A stretch of 64,000 nucleotides of DNA from Streptomyces chrestomyceticus JCM 4735 (GTDB taxonomy: Bacteria > Actinomycetota > Actinomycetes > Streptomycetales > Streptomycetaceae): assembly GCF_003865135.1 (NCBI RefSeq), contig NZ_BHZC01000001.1, positions 5,828,001 to 5,892,000 on the forward strand, written 5' to 3'. A program made the position numbers and the translations under genes. The notes beneath the pieces were generated by a model, which saw only the letters and a program-made list of their open reading frames with translations, was not told where the DNA came from and did no database searches. Position 1 is the stretch's first letter. Every line of letters starts with the position of its first letter. This document shows, in pieces, positions 53,044 through 63,917 of the stretch.

Positions 53044-54840
53044 GTGACTACCACCACCAGCGCCACCAACAACCACCACCTGTCCCCGGCCTTCCCCGGA
53101 CGGGCCCCCTGGGGTACCGCGAACAAGCTGCGCGCCTGGCAGCAGAACGCGATGGACAAGTACATCCAGACGCAGCCGCGCGACTTCCTCGCGGTCGCGA
53201 CCCCCGGCGCGGGCAAGACCACCTTCGCGCTCACCCTCGCCTCCTGGCTGCTGCACCACCACGTCGTGCAGCAGGTGACCGTGGTCGCCCCCACCGAGCA
53301 CCTGAAGAAGCAGTGGGCGGAGGCCGCCGCCCGGATAGGCATCAAGCTGGACCCGGAGTACAGCGCGGGTCCGCTCGGCAAGGAGTACCACGGCATCGCG
53401 ATCACGTACGCGGGTGTCGGCGTACGTCCGATGCTGCACCGCAACCGCATCGAGCAGCGCAAGACGCTGGTCATCCTCGACGAGATCCACCACGCCGGCG
53501 ACTCCAAGTCGTGGGGCGAGGCGTGCCTGGAGGCGTTCGAGCCGGCCACCCGGCGGCTCGCGCTGACCGGTACGCCGTTCCGCTCCGACACCAACCCGAT
53601 CCCCTTCGTGACGTACGAGGAGGGCGACGACGGCATCCGGCGCAGCTCCGCCGACTACACCTACGGCTACGGCAACGCGCTCGGCGACGGCGTCGTCCGC
53701 CCGGTGATCTTCCTGTCGTACAGCGGCAGCATGCGCTGGCGCACCAAGGCCGGCGACGAGATCGCGGCGAAGCTCGGCGAGCCGATGACCAAGGACGCGG
53801 TCTCCCAGGCCTGGCGCACCGCGCTGGACCCGCGCGGCGACTGGATGCCCAAGGTCCTCAAGGCCGCCGACCAGCGGCTGACCGAGGTCCGCAAGGCGAT
53901 ACCGGACGCCGGCGCGCTGGTGATCGCCTCCGACCAGGAGCAGGCCCGCGCGTACGCCAAGCTGATCCGCGAGATCACCGGCGAGGGCGCCACCCTGGTG
54001 CTGTCCGACGACAGCGGCGCCTCCCAGCGCATCGACGACTTCGCGCACTCCGACGACCGGTGGATGGTCGCGGTCCGGATGGTGTCCGAGGGCGTCGACG
54101 TGCCGCGGCTTGCGGTCGGCGTGTACGCGACGACGATCTCCACCCCGCTGTTCTTCGCGCAGGCGGTGGGCCGCTTCGTACGGTCCCGCAAGCGCGGCGA
54201 GACCGCGTCCGTCTTCCTGCCCACGGTGCCCTCGCTGCTCGGCTTCGCCAACGAGATGGAGGTCGAGCGCGACCACGTCCTGGACAAGCCGAAGAAGGAC
54301 GGCGAGGAAGATCCGTACGCCGAGTCCGAGAAGGAGATGGACGAGGCCAACAAGCAGCAGGACGAGGACACGGGGGAGCAGGAGCAGTTCTCCTTCGAGG
54401 CGCTGGAGTCCGAGGCGGTCTTCGACCGGGTGCTGTACGACGGTGCCGAGTTCGGCATGCAGGCGCACGCGGGCAGCGAGGAGGAGCAGGACTACCTCGG
54501 CATCCCCGGGCTGCTGGAGCCGGACCAGGTGCAGATGCTGCTCCAGAAGCGGCAGGCGCGGCAGATAGCGCACAGCAAGAAGAAGCCGGACTCCGAGGCC
54601 GACCTGCTGGAGATGCCCGCCGAGCGGCGCCCGGTGGTCACGCACAAGGAGCTGCTGGAGCTGCGCAAGCAGTTGAACACGCTGGTCGGCGCGTACGTCC
54701 ACCAGAGCGGCAAGCCGCACGGCGTGATCCACACCGAGCTGCGCCGGGTGTGCGGCGGCCCGCCGAGCGCGGAGGCCACGGCCGGGCAGCTCAACGAGCG
54801 GATCAAGAAGGTGCGGGAGTGGGCCACGCGTATGAAGTGA
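53044..54840 (+). CDS. DEAD/DEAH-box helicase, superfamily 2
   Basis: 598 aa, GTG start. Motif I is ATPGAGKTTFAL, motif II DEIHHAGDSKSW, motif III ALTGTPFRSD; the second domain has VSEGVDVPRLAVGVYA and QAVGRFVRSRKRGE. An acidic insert lies at about residues 415-455 (KKDGEEDPYAESEKEMDEAN). The C-terminal part ends with LNERIKKVREWATRMK. Conserved in Streptomyces; resembles type I/III restriction helicase subunits in the ATPase part, but no nuclease or methylase gene is near. The cellular role is unknown. Confidence 0.88.
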   Translation: MTTTTSATNNHHLSPAFPGRAPWGTANKLRAWQQNAMDKYIQTQPRDFLAVATPGAGKTTFALTLASWLLHHHVVQQVTVVAPTEHLKKQWAEAAARIGIKLDPEYSAGPLGKEYHGIAITYAGVGVRPMLHRNRIEQRKTLVILDEIHHAGDSKSWGEACLEAFEPATRRLALTGTPFRSDTNPIPFVTYEEGDDGIRRSSADYTYGYGNALGDGVVRPVIFLSYSGSMRWRTKAGDEIAAKLGEPMTKDAVSQAWRTALDPRGDWMPKVLKAADQRLTEVRKAIPDAGALVIASDQEQARAYAKLIREITGEGATLVLSDDSGASQRIDDFAHSDDRWMVAVRMVSEGVDVPRLAVGVYATTISTPLFFAQAVGRFVRSRKRGETASVFLPTVPSLLGFANEMEVERDHVLDKPKKDGEEDPYAESEKEMDEANKQQDEDTGEQEQFSFEALESEAVFDRVLYDGAEFGMQAHAGSEEEQDYLGIPGLLEPDQVQMLLQKRQARQIAHSKKKPDSEADLLEMPAERRPVVTHKELLELRKQLNTLVGAYVHQSGKPHGVIHTELRRVCGGPPSAEATAGQLNERIKKVREWATRMK

Positions 54841-55233
54841 GCCCTGTGAAGTGAGGTGGCGGCCCGCGGTCCGGACGGTGTTCCGGGGCGTGGGCCGTGG
54901 CCGTACGGGGGGCGCGGACGTGCCCGTGTCCGTACGTCTCCGTGTCCGTACGTCTCCGTGTTGTACCCCAGGCCGAAAGGCCGGTGTGCGCCGCCATCCG
55001 GTCACAACCTGCGGATGTTCAGGGATAAAGCGGTCATGGAAGACCGGATTCTGGACGGACTCTTCCGCTGACCGGACCGGCTCGCTACTGTCCCGGTCAC
55101 GCACACGCCCCGTGGCAGCGCCGCCGCGGAGCGCAGCCGGTGCCATGCGGCCGGCGGCCTCTTCGCGCGCGCTGCCCCGGGACCGGCAGCGCACCCCGCG
55201 GACGAGCCGCCACTCACCCGAGGAGGGGGCGTC
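54841..55233. other. Gap with 16-bp tandem repeats
   Basis: About 390 bp without a gene. It holds a 16-bp unit, cgtgtccgtacgtctc, at 54925-54940 and 54941-54956, followed by a partial third copy. The helicase terminator and IclR promoter should lie here. I could assign neither. Confidence 0.6.
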
Positions 55234-55875
55234 GTGACCGCGGAGACCTCCCAGACGCTCGACCGAGGACTGCGCGTCCTCAAATTGCTCGCCGACACCG
55301 ACCACGGCCTGACCGTCACCGAGCTGTCCACCAAGCTGGGGGTCAACCGGACCGTGGTCTACCGTCTGCTCGCCACCCTGGAGCAGCACGCCCTGGTACG
55401 CCGTGACATCGGCGGCCGGGCCCGGGTCGGCCTGGGCGTGCTGCGCCTGGGCCGCCAGGTGCATCCGCTGGTGCGGGAGGCGGCGCTGCCCGCCCTGCGC
55501 GCCCTGGCCGAGGACATCGGCGCCACCGCCCACCTGACGCTCGTGGACGGTACGGAAGCGCTGGCCGTCGCCGTCGTCGAGCCGTCCTGGACCGACTACC
55601 ACGTCGCCTACCGCGCGGGCTTCCGGCACCCGCTGGACCGGGGCGCGGCCGGGCGGGCGATCCTCAAGGCCCGGCAGGGCCGCGTCGAGGACGCCGGACT
55701 GGCCCTGACGCACGGCGAGTTGGAGGCGGGGGCGAGCGGCGCCGCGGCCCCGCTGCTCGGGGTGAGCGGCATCGAGGGCAGCGTCGGCGTCGTGATGCTC
55801 GCCGACACGGTGCCCGAGCGGGTCGGGCCCCGGGTGGTCGAGGCGGCCCGTGAGGTGTCCGAAGCGCTGCGGTGA
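55234..55875 (+). CDS. IclR-family transcriptional regulator
   Basis: 213 aa, GTG start with GAGGAGG site. The N-terminal winged helix (LDRGLRVLKLLADTDHGLTV, ELSTKLGVNRTVVYRLLATL) is followed by an effector domain (AHLTLVDGTEALAVAVVEPS, HPLDRGAAGRAIL). It is shorter than the usual 250 residues, with a reduced C-terminal domain. The target is not clear from context; the 3' neighbour is a protease gene 76 bp away. Confidence 0.88.
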   Translation: MTAETSQTLDRGLRVLKLLADTDHGLTVTELSTKLGVNRTVVYRLLATLEQHALVRRDIGGRARVGLGVLRLGRQVHPLVREAALPALRALAEDIGATAHLTLVDGTEALAVAVVEPSWTDYHVAYRAGFRHPLDRGAAGRAILKARQGRVEDAGLALTHGELEAGASGAAAPLLGVSGIEGSVGVVMLADTVPERVGPRVVEAAREVSEALR

Positions 55876-55951
55876 CGGGCGGGGGCGGTGGCGCGTGTCC
55901 GCCCCGCCCCGTGGTGAGAGGCCGGGCCGCCAGGTCATCTAGGGTGGCGGG

Positions 55952-56731
55952 GTGTCTTCTCGCACTCGCGCCCTCGGGATCTGCGCCGCCCTGATCATCG
56001 CGCTCCTCGCCACGGTGGCCTTCGCGCCGCTGCCGTTCTCGGTCGCCTTCCCCGGCGACACGGCGGACGTGCTCGGCAAGCACAAGGGCAAACAGGTGAT
56101 CACGATCAGCGGGGCGCCGACCCGCGAGACCAGCGGTGAGCTGCGGATGGCGGCGATCGTGGCGACCGGCCCGGACGCCCCGGTCCGGCTGCCGGACATC
56201 GTCCGGGGCTGGTTCCGTACGGACCAGGCCGTGATGCCCGTCGAGTCGGTCTACCCGGTCGGCGACACGGCGGAGAAGGCCGTGGAGCACAACCTGAAGG
56301 ACATGCGCTCCTCCCAGGACGTCGCCACCCGCGCCGCCCTGAACTACCTCCACAAGAGCGACAAGGACGTCCAGGTCAAGCTGGACCTGGGCACGATCGG
56401 CGGGCCCAGCGCGGGCCTGCTGTTCTCGCTGGGCATCATCGACAAGCTGGCCGGGGACGGCGCGGGCGGCGACCTGACCGGCGGGAAGAAGATCGCGGGC
56501 ACCGGCACGATCACCGCGGACGGCGAGGTCGGAGCGGTCGGCGGTGTCGCGCTGAAGACGCAGGCCGCGGGCCGGGACGGCGCCACGGTCTTCCTCGTAC
56601 CGAAGTCGGAGTGCCGGGACGCGCAGGCCGAGCTTCCGGCGGGGCTGCGGCTGGTGCCGGTCAGCACGCTGTCCGGCACCGTGGACGCGCTCAAGGCGCT
56701 GAAGTCCGGCGGCGAGGTTCCGAGCTGCTGA
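55952..56731 (+). CDS. Lon-like (S16) membrane-anchored protease
   Basis: 259 aa, GTG start. A signal anchor covers residues 7-27 (ALGICAALIIALLATVAFAPL). The S16 protease domain has the nucleophile Ser near residue 152 (GTIGGPSAGLLFSLG) and the Lys near residue 200 (VGAVGGVALKTQAA). ATPase and PDZ domains are absent or reduced; the segment at 30-120 is not a clear PDZ. It probably cleaves extracytoplasmic peptides. Confidence 0.85.
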   Translation: MSSRTRALGICAALIIALLATVAFAPLPFSVAFPGDTADVLGKHKGKQVITISGAPTRETSGELRMAAIVATGPDAPVRLPDIVRGWFRTDQAVMPVESVYPVGDTAEKAVEHNLKDMRSSQDVATRAALNYLHKSDKDVQVKLDLGTIGGPSAGLLFSLGIIDKLAGDGAGGDLTGGKKIAGTGTITADGEVGAVGGVALKTQAAGRDGATVFLVPKSECRDAQAELPAGLRLVPVSTLSGTVDALKALKSGGEVPSC

Positions 56732-56826
56732 TCAGGTGCTGACCGGCTGCCGGCCGGATGTGACCGGCGGCTGACGGCCGGCTGCTGCGAGCCGCGGGCA
56801 GCCGGCCGGAGCGTCCCGGCAGCCGC

Positions 56827-57831
56827 TCAGCCGCCCTCCTTGATGAACCCCTTCTCGATCAGCCACTCCTTGGCGACCTCGTGCGGGTCCTGCCCGTCCA
56901 CGTCCACCTTCGCGTTCAGGTTCTGCGCGACGGCGTTGTCCAGCGCCGCGGTGATCGGCGCGAGGAGGGCGGCGATCTGCGGGTACTTCTTCATCGTCGC
57001 CGCGTTCATCTCGGGCGCCGCGTTGTAGTTCGGGAAGAAGTGCCGGTCGTCCTTGACGGTCTTCAGGCCCATCGCCTTGATCCGGCCGTCGGTCGTGTAG
57101 ACCTCGCCGAAGGTGCAGGCGCGGCCCTCCGCCACCTGCGTGTAGACGACGCCGCTGGTCATCTTCTTGATGTTGCCGGCCGGGATGCGCATGCCGTACG
57201 CCTTGGCCATGCCCGGCAGGCCGTCGTTACGGGCCGAGAACTCGGCCTCCGCGCACAGGGTGACCGCGCTCGGGTCCTTCCGGGACAGCGCGGCGACGTC
57301 CGACAGGGTCTCGACGCCCAGCCGTTTGTCCTGCTCGGCGTTGAGCGCCAGCGCGTAGGTGTTGTTGAGCTTCGACTGCGGCAGCCACTCCAGGCCGTTG
57401 GCGCGGTCGCCGTCGCGTACCGCCTCCCACTGCTTCTGCGGGTCCACTATGGGGCGTTCGTGGCCGAGGTAGGTGATCCAGCCGGTGCCGGTGTACTCGT
57501 ACATCCCGTCCGCCGTACCGGACTTGACCGCCTCCCGGGCGCCGATCGAGCCCTGGATGTTGGTCTTGTCGACGACCGTGGCGCCGGCCGCCTTGAAGGC
57601 CAGGCCCATGAGCTGGCCCAGGATGATGTTCTCGGTGAACTCCTTGGACGTCACGGTCAGTTCGGCGCCTTTGAGCGGCTGCCCCCGGCCGATCGTGCCG
57701 GGCCGCACGTCGTCGCTCATCGGGCTGCCGCTGACCAGCCCGCAGCCGCTCAGTGCGGCCGCGCCCAGCAGCAGGCAGGCGGTGGCGGCCGGTACGGTCC
57801 GCCCCTGGGGCCGGCGCGGTCCTGCGGTCAT
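56827..57831 (-). CDS. Glycine betaine/choline-type ABC substrate-binding lipoprotein
   Basis: 334 aa from the ATG at 57831. The lipobox is GAAALSGCGL. The OpuAC-type fold shows LTVTSKEFTENIILGQLMGLAF, GSIGAREAVKSGTADGMYEYTG and RACTFGEVYTTDGRIKAMGL. It delivers a quaternary amine such as glycine betaine to the permeases. It is the last gene of a four-gene minus-strand operon, overlapping the permease stop by four bases. Confidence 0.88.
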   Translation of the reverse strand: MTAGPRRPQGRTVPAATACLLLGAAALSGCGLVSGSPMSDDVRPGTIGRGQPLKGAELTVTSKEFTENIILGQLMGLAFKAAGATVVDKTNIQGSIGAREAVKSGTADGMYEYTGTGWITYLGHERPIVDPQKQWEAVRDGDRANGLEWLPQSKLNNTYALALNAEQDKRLGVETLSDVAALSRKDPSAVTLCAEAEFSARNDGLPGMAKAYGMRIPAGNIKKMTSGVVYTQVAEGRACTFGEVYTTDGRIKAMGLKTVKDDRHFFPNYNAAPEMNAATMKKYPQIAALLAPITAALDNAVAQNLNAKVDVDGQDPHEVAKEWLIEKGFIKEGG

Positions 57832-58727
57832 GATTCCCCCACCTCCAGCCCTCGCGGGCGCAGCAGCAGTTCCACGAGCGACGCCAGCCAGTCGACCAGC
57901 AGCGCCAGCACCACCGTCAGGACGGAACCGAGCACCAGCACCGGCATCCGCTGGGTGATGATGCCCGCCGAGATCAGGTCGCCGAGCCCGCCGCCACCGC
58001 CGAAGGTGGCCAGCGTGGCGGTGCCGACGTTCAGGACGAGGGCGTTGCGTACGCCCGCCAGGATCAGCGGTACGGCCAGCGGCAGTTCGACCTTGACCAG
58101 CACCCCGGCCGCGGACATGCCGATGCCGCGGGCGGCCTCGGTCAGCGTCGGGTCGATGGCCTTCAGGCCCGCGATGGTGTTGGCCAGGACCGGCAGCACC
58201 GCGTAGATGACCATGCCGATGACGGCGGCCTCGGGCCCGATGCCGATCCAGATGACCAGCAGCACCAGCAGGCCCAGGGCGGGCACCGCCTGCCCGAGGT
58301 TGGCCACCGCCACCGCGAACGGCGAGGCCCGGCGCAGTTTGGCGCGGGTCAGCGCGATGCCCAGGGGAATGGCGATGATCAGGACGAAGAAGGTCGACAC
58401 GGCGGTCAGTTGGATGTGCTGGCGCAGCGCCAGCCCCACCTTGCCGCCGTCCACCGCCTGGTGCCCGATCGAGTCCAGCTCGACGCCGCGGAACCACAGC
58501 CAGGTGGCGAGCAGCACCGCCGCCAGTACGGCGGGCAGCGCGGCCACCTTCTTCCAGGTGATCCGGCGCGGTGGCCGGGTGGCCGGCGGGGCGGGCTCCG
58601 GTTCCGCCGTCAGCACGGGGCCGCGCTCCCCGGCCGCCGCCTCGTCGCGGAAGGTCACCCCGCGTACCTCGTGCTCGCCCGGCGGCCGTTCGCCCTTCGG
58701 CGGCCGGCGCCGGTCCCGGGGGCTCAC
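57828..58727 (-). CDS. Quaternary amine ABC transporter permease 2
   Basis: 299 aa from a GTG at 58727 (VSPRDRRRPPKGERPPGE). A cytosolic Pro/Arg-rich start precedes six helices from about residue 55. The EAA loop is TEAARGIGMSAAGVLVKVEL. It overlaps the ATPase gene by four bases. It is OpuCD/ProW-like. Confidence 0.87.
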   Translation of the reverse strand: MSPRDRRRPPKGERPPGEHEVRGVTFRDEAAAGERGPVLTAEPEPAPPATRPPRRITWKKVAALPAVLAAVLLATWLWFRGVELDSIGHQAVDGGKVGLALRQHIQLTAVSTFFVLIIAIPLGIALTRAKLRRASPFAVAVANLGQAVPALGLLVLLVIWIGIGPEAAVIGMVIYAVLPVLANTIAGLKAIDPTLTEAARGIGMSAAGVLVKVELPLAVPLILAGVRNALVLNVGTATLATFGGGGGLGDLISAGIITQRMPVLVLGSVLTVVLALLVDWLASLVELLLRPRGLEVGES

Positions 58728-59977
58728 GCCTTGACCCCGTGCGCGCCACCGGACGGGTCCACGCCCTCCTGGGCCAGCCGCGTCTGCCGCGCGCGCTGCT
58801 CCTCCAGCGCGTGCCGGTGCTCGACGGCGTCCAGCCGGTCCTCCTCCAGCAGCTCGTGGACGTTGTTCATCAGCGTCTCCATGTCGACGACGCCGATGTA
58901 CTCGCCGCGCCGCCCGGTCACCGCGACCCGGCCCGCGTTGTCGGTGAGCACCGCCTCCAGCGCGTCGCGCAGGGTCGCGTCGCGGGTGACCGTGTCGTGC
59001 ACGAGCGTGCCCGCGCGGGCCAGCGAGCCCTTGGCGCGCATCAGGTCGCCGCGGCGCAGCCACTTGTAGGGGCGCCGGTGCCGGTCCAGCAGCAGGATCT
59101 CGTTGGTGGTGCCGGAGCGCAGCAGGTCGAAGATGGACTGGAGGGGGTCCTCCATGGACGCGGTGGGGAAGTCGACGACGCCGACGTCCCGTACGCGGGT
59201 GAGGTTGAGGCGTTTGAGGGCCGCGCCCGCCCCGACGAAGCCGGAGACGAAGTCGTCGGCGGGGTTGGTGAGGATGGCCTCGGGCGTGTCGAACTGCGCG
59301 ATGTGCGACTGCTCCCGCAGCACCGCGATGCGGTCGCCCAGTTTGATCGCCTCGTCGAAGTCGTGGGTGACGAAGACGATGGTCTTGCGCAGTTCGTGCT
59401 GGAGCCGGATCAGCTCGTCCTGGAGGTGGTCGCGGGTGATCGGGTCGACCGCGCCGAACGGCTCGTCCATGAGCAGGACGGGCGGGTCGGCGGCCAGCGC
59501 CCGCGCCACGCCGACGCGCTGCTGCTGCCCGCCGGAGAGCTGTCTCGGGTAGCGGCCGTGGAACTCGCGCGGGTCCAGCCCGACCAGGTCGAGCATCTCC
59601 TCGACGCGGCTGCTCACCTTCGCCTTCGGCCAGCCGGTCATCTTGGGGACGAGCGCGATGTTCTGGGCGACGGTCATGTGCGGGAAGAGGCCGGACGACT
59701 GGATGGCGTAGCCGACCTTGCGGCGCAGCCGGACCGGGTCGATGCCGGTGACGTCCTCGTCGCCGATCATGATCCGCCCGGAGGTGGGCTCGATCAGCCG
59801 GTTGATCATCTTCAGGGTGGTGGACTTGCCGCACCCCGAGGGCCCGACGAGGATCACCGTCTCGCCGGGCTTGATGTCCATGCTCACGTTGTCGACCGCG
59901 GGCGTGGGGTTGCCCGGGTAGAGCTTGCTCAGGTTCTCCAGCGCGATGCCGGCGCCGGAGGCGGTGGTGTCAGGCAC
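58724..59977 (-). CDS. Quaternary amine ABC transporter ATP-binding protein with CBS domains
   Basis: 417 aa, GTG start. Walker A is GPSGCGKSTTL, signature LSGGQQQRVGVARALAADP, Walker B LLMDEPFGAVD. From about residue 255 two CBS domains (SMEDPLQSIFDLL, ATLRDALEAVLTDNAGRVAV) sense ionic strength in OpuA-type systems, so uptake is expected to be osmotically gated. It overlaps both permease genes. Confidence 0.9.
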   Translation of the reverse strand: MPDTTASGAGIALENLSKLYPGNPTPAVDNVSMDIKPGETVILVGPSGCGKSTTLKMINRLIEPTSGRIMIGDEDVTGIDPVRLRRKVGYAIQSSGLFPHMTVAQNIALVPKMTGWPKAKVSSRVEEMLDLVGLDPREFHGRYPRQLSGGQQQRVGVARALAADPPVLLMDEPFGAVDPITRDHLQDELIRLQHELRKTIVFVTHDFDEAIKLGDRIAVLREQSHIAQFDTPEAILTNPADDFVSGFVGAGAALKRLNLTRVRDVGVVDFPTASMEDPLQSIFDLLRSGTTNEILLLDRHRRPYKWLRRGDLMRAKGSLARAGTLVHDTVTRDATLRDALEAVLTDNAGRVAVTGRRGEYIGVVDMETLMNNVHELLEEDRLDAVEHRHALEEQRARQTRLAQEGVDPSGGAHGVKA

Positions 59978-60617
59978 GGATCCCCCTGGAAATGGTCAGC
60001 CGTCCGAGGACGACGTACGCGGCGTCGAAGAGCAGGGCCAGGACGACGATGCCGAGTGTTCCGGACAGCACCTGGTTGAGCGCGTTGGCGCTGCCCAGGG
60101 AGGCGATGCCGCGGAAGATCTCGTTGCCCAGGCCGGGCCCGGAGGCGTAGGCGGCGATGGCCGCGATACCCATCAGCATCTGGGTGGAGACCCGGATGCC
60201 GGTCAGGATCGGCGGCCAGGCCAGCGGCAGCTCGACCCGGAGCAGCCGGGCCGTGCGGGACATCCCTATGCCCTTGGCGGCGTCGATCAGCGCGGGGTCG
60301 ACGCCGCGCAGGCCGACGACGGCGTTACGTACCACCGGCAGCAGCCCGTACAGCGTCAGGGCGATGACGGTCGGCGCCACGCCGAGGCCGACGATCGGCA
60401 CCAGCAGGCCGATCAGGGCCAGCGAGGGCACCGTCAGGATCGTCGCGGTGGTGGCGGTGGCGAGGTTCCCGGCCCACTCGGTGCGGTAGGTGGCGACGCC
60501 CAGCAGCACGCCGAGCACGGTGGCGAGCACCATGCACTGGAAGACGGCGCTGGCGTGCTGAAACGTATCCGTCAGGAGCTGGGTGTGCCGACTGCCGACG
60601 TACTCCCAGAAGCTCAC
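59970..60617 (-). CDS. Quaternary amine ABC transporter permease 1
   Basis: 215 aa, GTG start (VSFWEYVGSRHTQLL). Five to six helices; the EAA loop is IDAAKGIGMSRTARLLRVEL. It is the first gene of the operon and overlaps the ATPase gene by eight bases. A Lrp-type gene lies 15 bp upstream in the same direction, so the two units may be cotranscribed. Confidence 0.88.
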   Translation of the reverse strand: MSFWEYVGSRHTQLLTDTFQHASAVFQCMVLATVLGVLLGVATYRTEWAGNLATATTATILTVPSLALIGLLVPIVGLGVAPTVIALTLYGLLPVVRNAVVGLRGVDPALIDAAKGIGMSRTARLLRVELPLAWPPILTGIRVSTQMLMGIAAIAAYASGPGLGNEIFRGIASLGSANALNQVLSGTLGIVVLALLFDAAYVVLGRLTISRGIRA

Positions 60618-60632
60618 ACGCGCTCTCCTCGG

Positions 60633-61106
60633 TCAGTCCCCCGCGGCTTGCTTGACCAGGGGGATGATGCGCAACGGAACCGGATTTTCCATGACGATCG
60701 CGGTGGAAGCCCGCATGATGCCATCGAAACCCACAACTCGGTCGATCACCCGTTGCAGGTCGGCGTTGGAACGGGCAACGAGTCTGCACAGCATGTCCCC
60801 ATGTCCCGTCGTTGTATGCAGCTCCAGCACTTCCGGTACGGACGCCAAGTGCGCCCGTACGTCGGCCCCTTGACCCTGTTTGATCTCCAGCGTCGCGAAC
60901 GCGGTGACCGGGTAGCCCAGCGCCGCCGGGTCCACGTCCGGACCGAATCCCCGGATCACTCCGTTCGACTGAAGCCGGTCCAGGCGCGCCTGCGCCGTGC
61001 CGCGCGCCACCCCGAGCCGGCGCGAGGCCTCCAGTACGCCGATGCGCGGTTCCTCGGCGAGCAGCTCCAGGAGCCTGCCGTCCAAATGATCGATCGCCAC
61101 GGCCAT
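60633..61106 (-). CDS. Lrp/AsnC-family regulator
   Basis: 157 aa, ATG start. The N-terminal helix-turn-helix is IDHLDGRLLELLAEEPRIGV and ASRRLGVARGTAQARLDRLQ; the RAM ligand domain follows (TAFATLEIKQGQGADVRAHL, TGHGDMLCRLVA). Divergent from hppD with a 123-bp gap holding inverted repeats, so it very likely regulates hppD in response to an aromatic amino acid or its product. Confidence 0.9.
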   Translation of the reverse strand: MAVAIDHLDGRLLELLAEEPRIGVLEASRRLGVARGTAQARLDRLQSNGVIRGFGPDVDPAALGYPVTAFATLEIKQGQGADVRAHLASVPEVLELHTTTGHGDMLCRLVARSNADLQRVIDRVVGFDGIMRASTAIVMENPVPLRIIPLVKQAAGD

Positions 61107-61121
61107 TGCCTCCGAATTTGA

Positions 61122-62373
<1,252 letters not shown>

Positions 62374-62375
<2 letters not shown>

Positions 62376-62397
62376 CACCCGGCCCGCCCCGGGTGTC
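62374..62397 (+). terminator. Terminator at hppD stop
   Basis: A 9-bp perfect stem (gacacccgg with ccgggtgtc) and a 6-nt loop begin inside the hppD stop codon. The tail is cct-rich without T run. Confidence 0.6.
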
Positions 62398-62552
62398 CTC
62401 CGGACGCCACCCCCCACCCCGCGGCCCGCCGGAACCTGACCCGGCGGGGCCGCGGCCCTTCCCGAGGGGAGCGGCACACCCGCACCCGGGACCGCCACCC
62501 GGGTGCGGGAGAGGATCTTCCGTGTACGGCCCACGGATGGGAGGCTGACGGC

Positions 62553-63917
62553 ATGGACCTCATCGCACGCCTGCGCGACGCCCTCCCCGCGGAAGCGATC
62601 CTCACCGACCCGGACGTCACCGGCGCCTACGCCCACGACATGGCGAGCTTCTGCGAGGCCGGCACACCCGCCGTCGTCGTTCTGCCGCGCACGGTCGAGC
62701 AGGTCCAGCGCGTGATGCGCACCGCCACCGCACTGCGCGTCCCGGTCGTCCCCCAGGGCGCCCGCACCGGCCTGTCGGGCGCCGCCAACGCCTCCGACGG
62801 CTGCATCGTGCTCTCCCTGGTCAAGATGGACCGGATCATCGAGATCAACCCCGTCGACCGGATCGCGGTCGTCGAGCCCGGCGTCGTCAACGCGGCGCTC
62901 TCCCGCGCCGTCAATGAGCACGGCCTCTATTACCCGCCGGACCCCTCGAGCTGGGAGGAGTGCTCCATCGGCGGCAACATCGGCACCGCCTCCGGCGGCC
63001 TGTGCTGCGTCAAGTACGGCGTCACCGCCGAGTACGTCCTCGGCCTGGACGTCGTCCTCGCCGACGGACGGCTGCTCACCACCGGCCGCCGCACCGCCAA
63101 GGGCGTCGCGGGCTACGACCTCACCCGCCTCTTCGTCGGTTCCGAGGGCAGCCTCGGCATCGTCGTACGCGCCGTCCTGGCCCTCAAGCCCGAACCGCCC
63201 CAGCAGCTCGCGCTGGCCGCCGAGTTCCCCTCCACCGCCGCCGCGTGCGACGCGGTCTGCGAGATCATGGCGCGCGGCCACGCCCCCTCGCTGCTCGAAC
63301 TCATGGACCGTACGAGCATCCGCGCCGTCAACGCGATGGCCCAGATGGGACTGCCGGACAGCACCGAGGCCCTGCTCCTGGCCGCCTTCGACACCCCCGA
63401 ACCGGCCGCCGACCTCGCCGCCGTCGGCGCGCTGTGCGAGGCCGCCGGCGCCACCGAGGTCGTACCGGCCGAGACCCCGGCCGAGTCCGACCTCCTCCTC
63501 CAGGCACGGCGGCTGACCCTGACCGCCCTGGAACGCGTCAAGTCCGCCACGATGATCGACGACGTCTGCGTACCGCGCTCGCAACTCGCCGCGATGCTCG
63601 ACGGCACCGCCGCCATCGCCGAGAAGTACGACCTGACCATCGGCGTCTGCGCGCACGCGGGCGACGGCAACACCCACCCCACCGTCTGCTTCGACGCGAA
63701 CGACCCCGACGAGTCCCGGCGCGCCCGCGAGTCCTTCGACGAGATCATGGCGCTCGGCCTGGAACTGGGCGGCACGATCACCGGCGAGCACGGCGTCGGC
63801 GTCCTGAAGAAGGAGTGGCTGGCCCGCGAGCTGGGCCCGGTCGGCCTGGAGATGCACCGCGGCATCAAGGCCGTCTTCGACCCGCTCGGACTGCTCAACC
63901 CCGGCAAGGTCTTCTGA
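62553..63917 (+). CDS. FAD-linked oxidase, glycolate oxidase GlcD type
   Basis: 454 aa, ATG start. The FAD_binding_4 domain shows VVPQGARTGLSGAANASDG and SIGGNIGTASGGLCCVKYG; the C-terminal FAD-oxidase domain has GVCAHAGDGNTHPTVCF with metal-binding His, ITGEHGVGVLKKEWL and FDPLGLLNPGKVF. It likely oxidises a 2-hydroxy acid such as glycolate or D-lactate. The gene stands alone, 177 bp after hppD. Beyond it, only a possible ATG at 63994 of a next gene is seen before the window ends. Confidence 0.9.
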   Translation: MDLIARLRDALPAEAILTDPDVTGAYAHDMASFCEAGTPAVVVLPRTVEQVQRVMRTATALRVPVVPQGARTGLSGAANASDGCIVLSLVKMDRIIEINPVDRIAVVEPGVVNAALSRAVNEHGLYYPPDPSSWEECSIGGNIGTASGGLCCVKYGVTAEYVLGLDVVLADGRLLTTGRRTAKGVAGYDLTRLFVGSEGSLGIVVRAVLALKPEPPQQLALAAEFPSTAAACDAVCEIMARGHAPSLLELMDRTSIRAVNAMAQMGLPDSTEALLLAAFDTPEPAADLAAVGALCEAAGATEVVPAETPAESDLLLQARRLTLTALERVKSATMIDDVCVPRSQLAAMLDGTAAIAEKYDLTIGVCAHAGDGNTHPTVCFDANDPDESRRARESFDEIMALGLELGGTITGEHGVGVLKKEWLARELGPVGLEMHRGIKAVFDPLGLLNPGKVF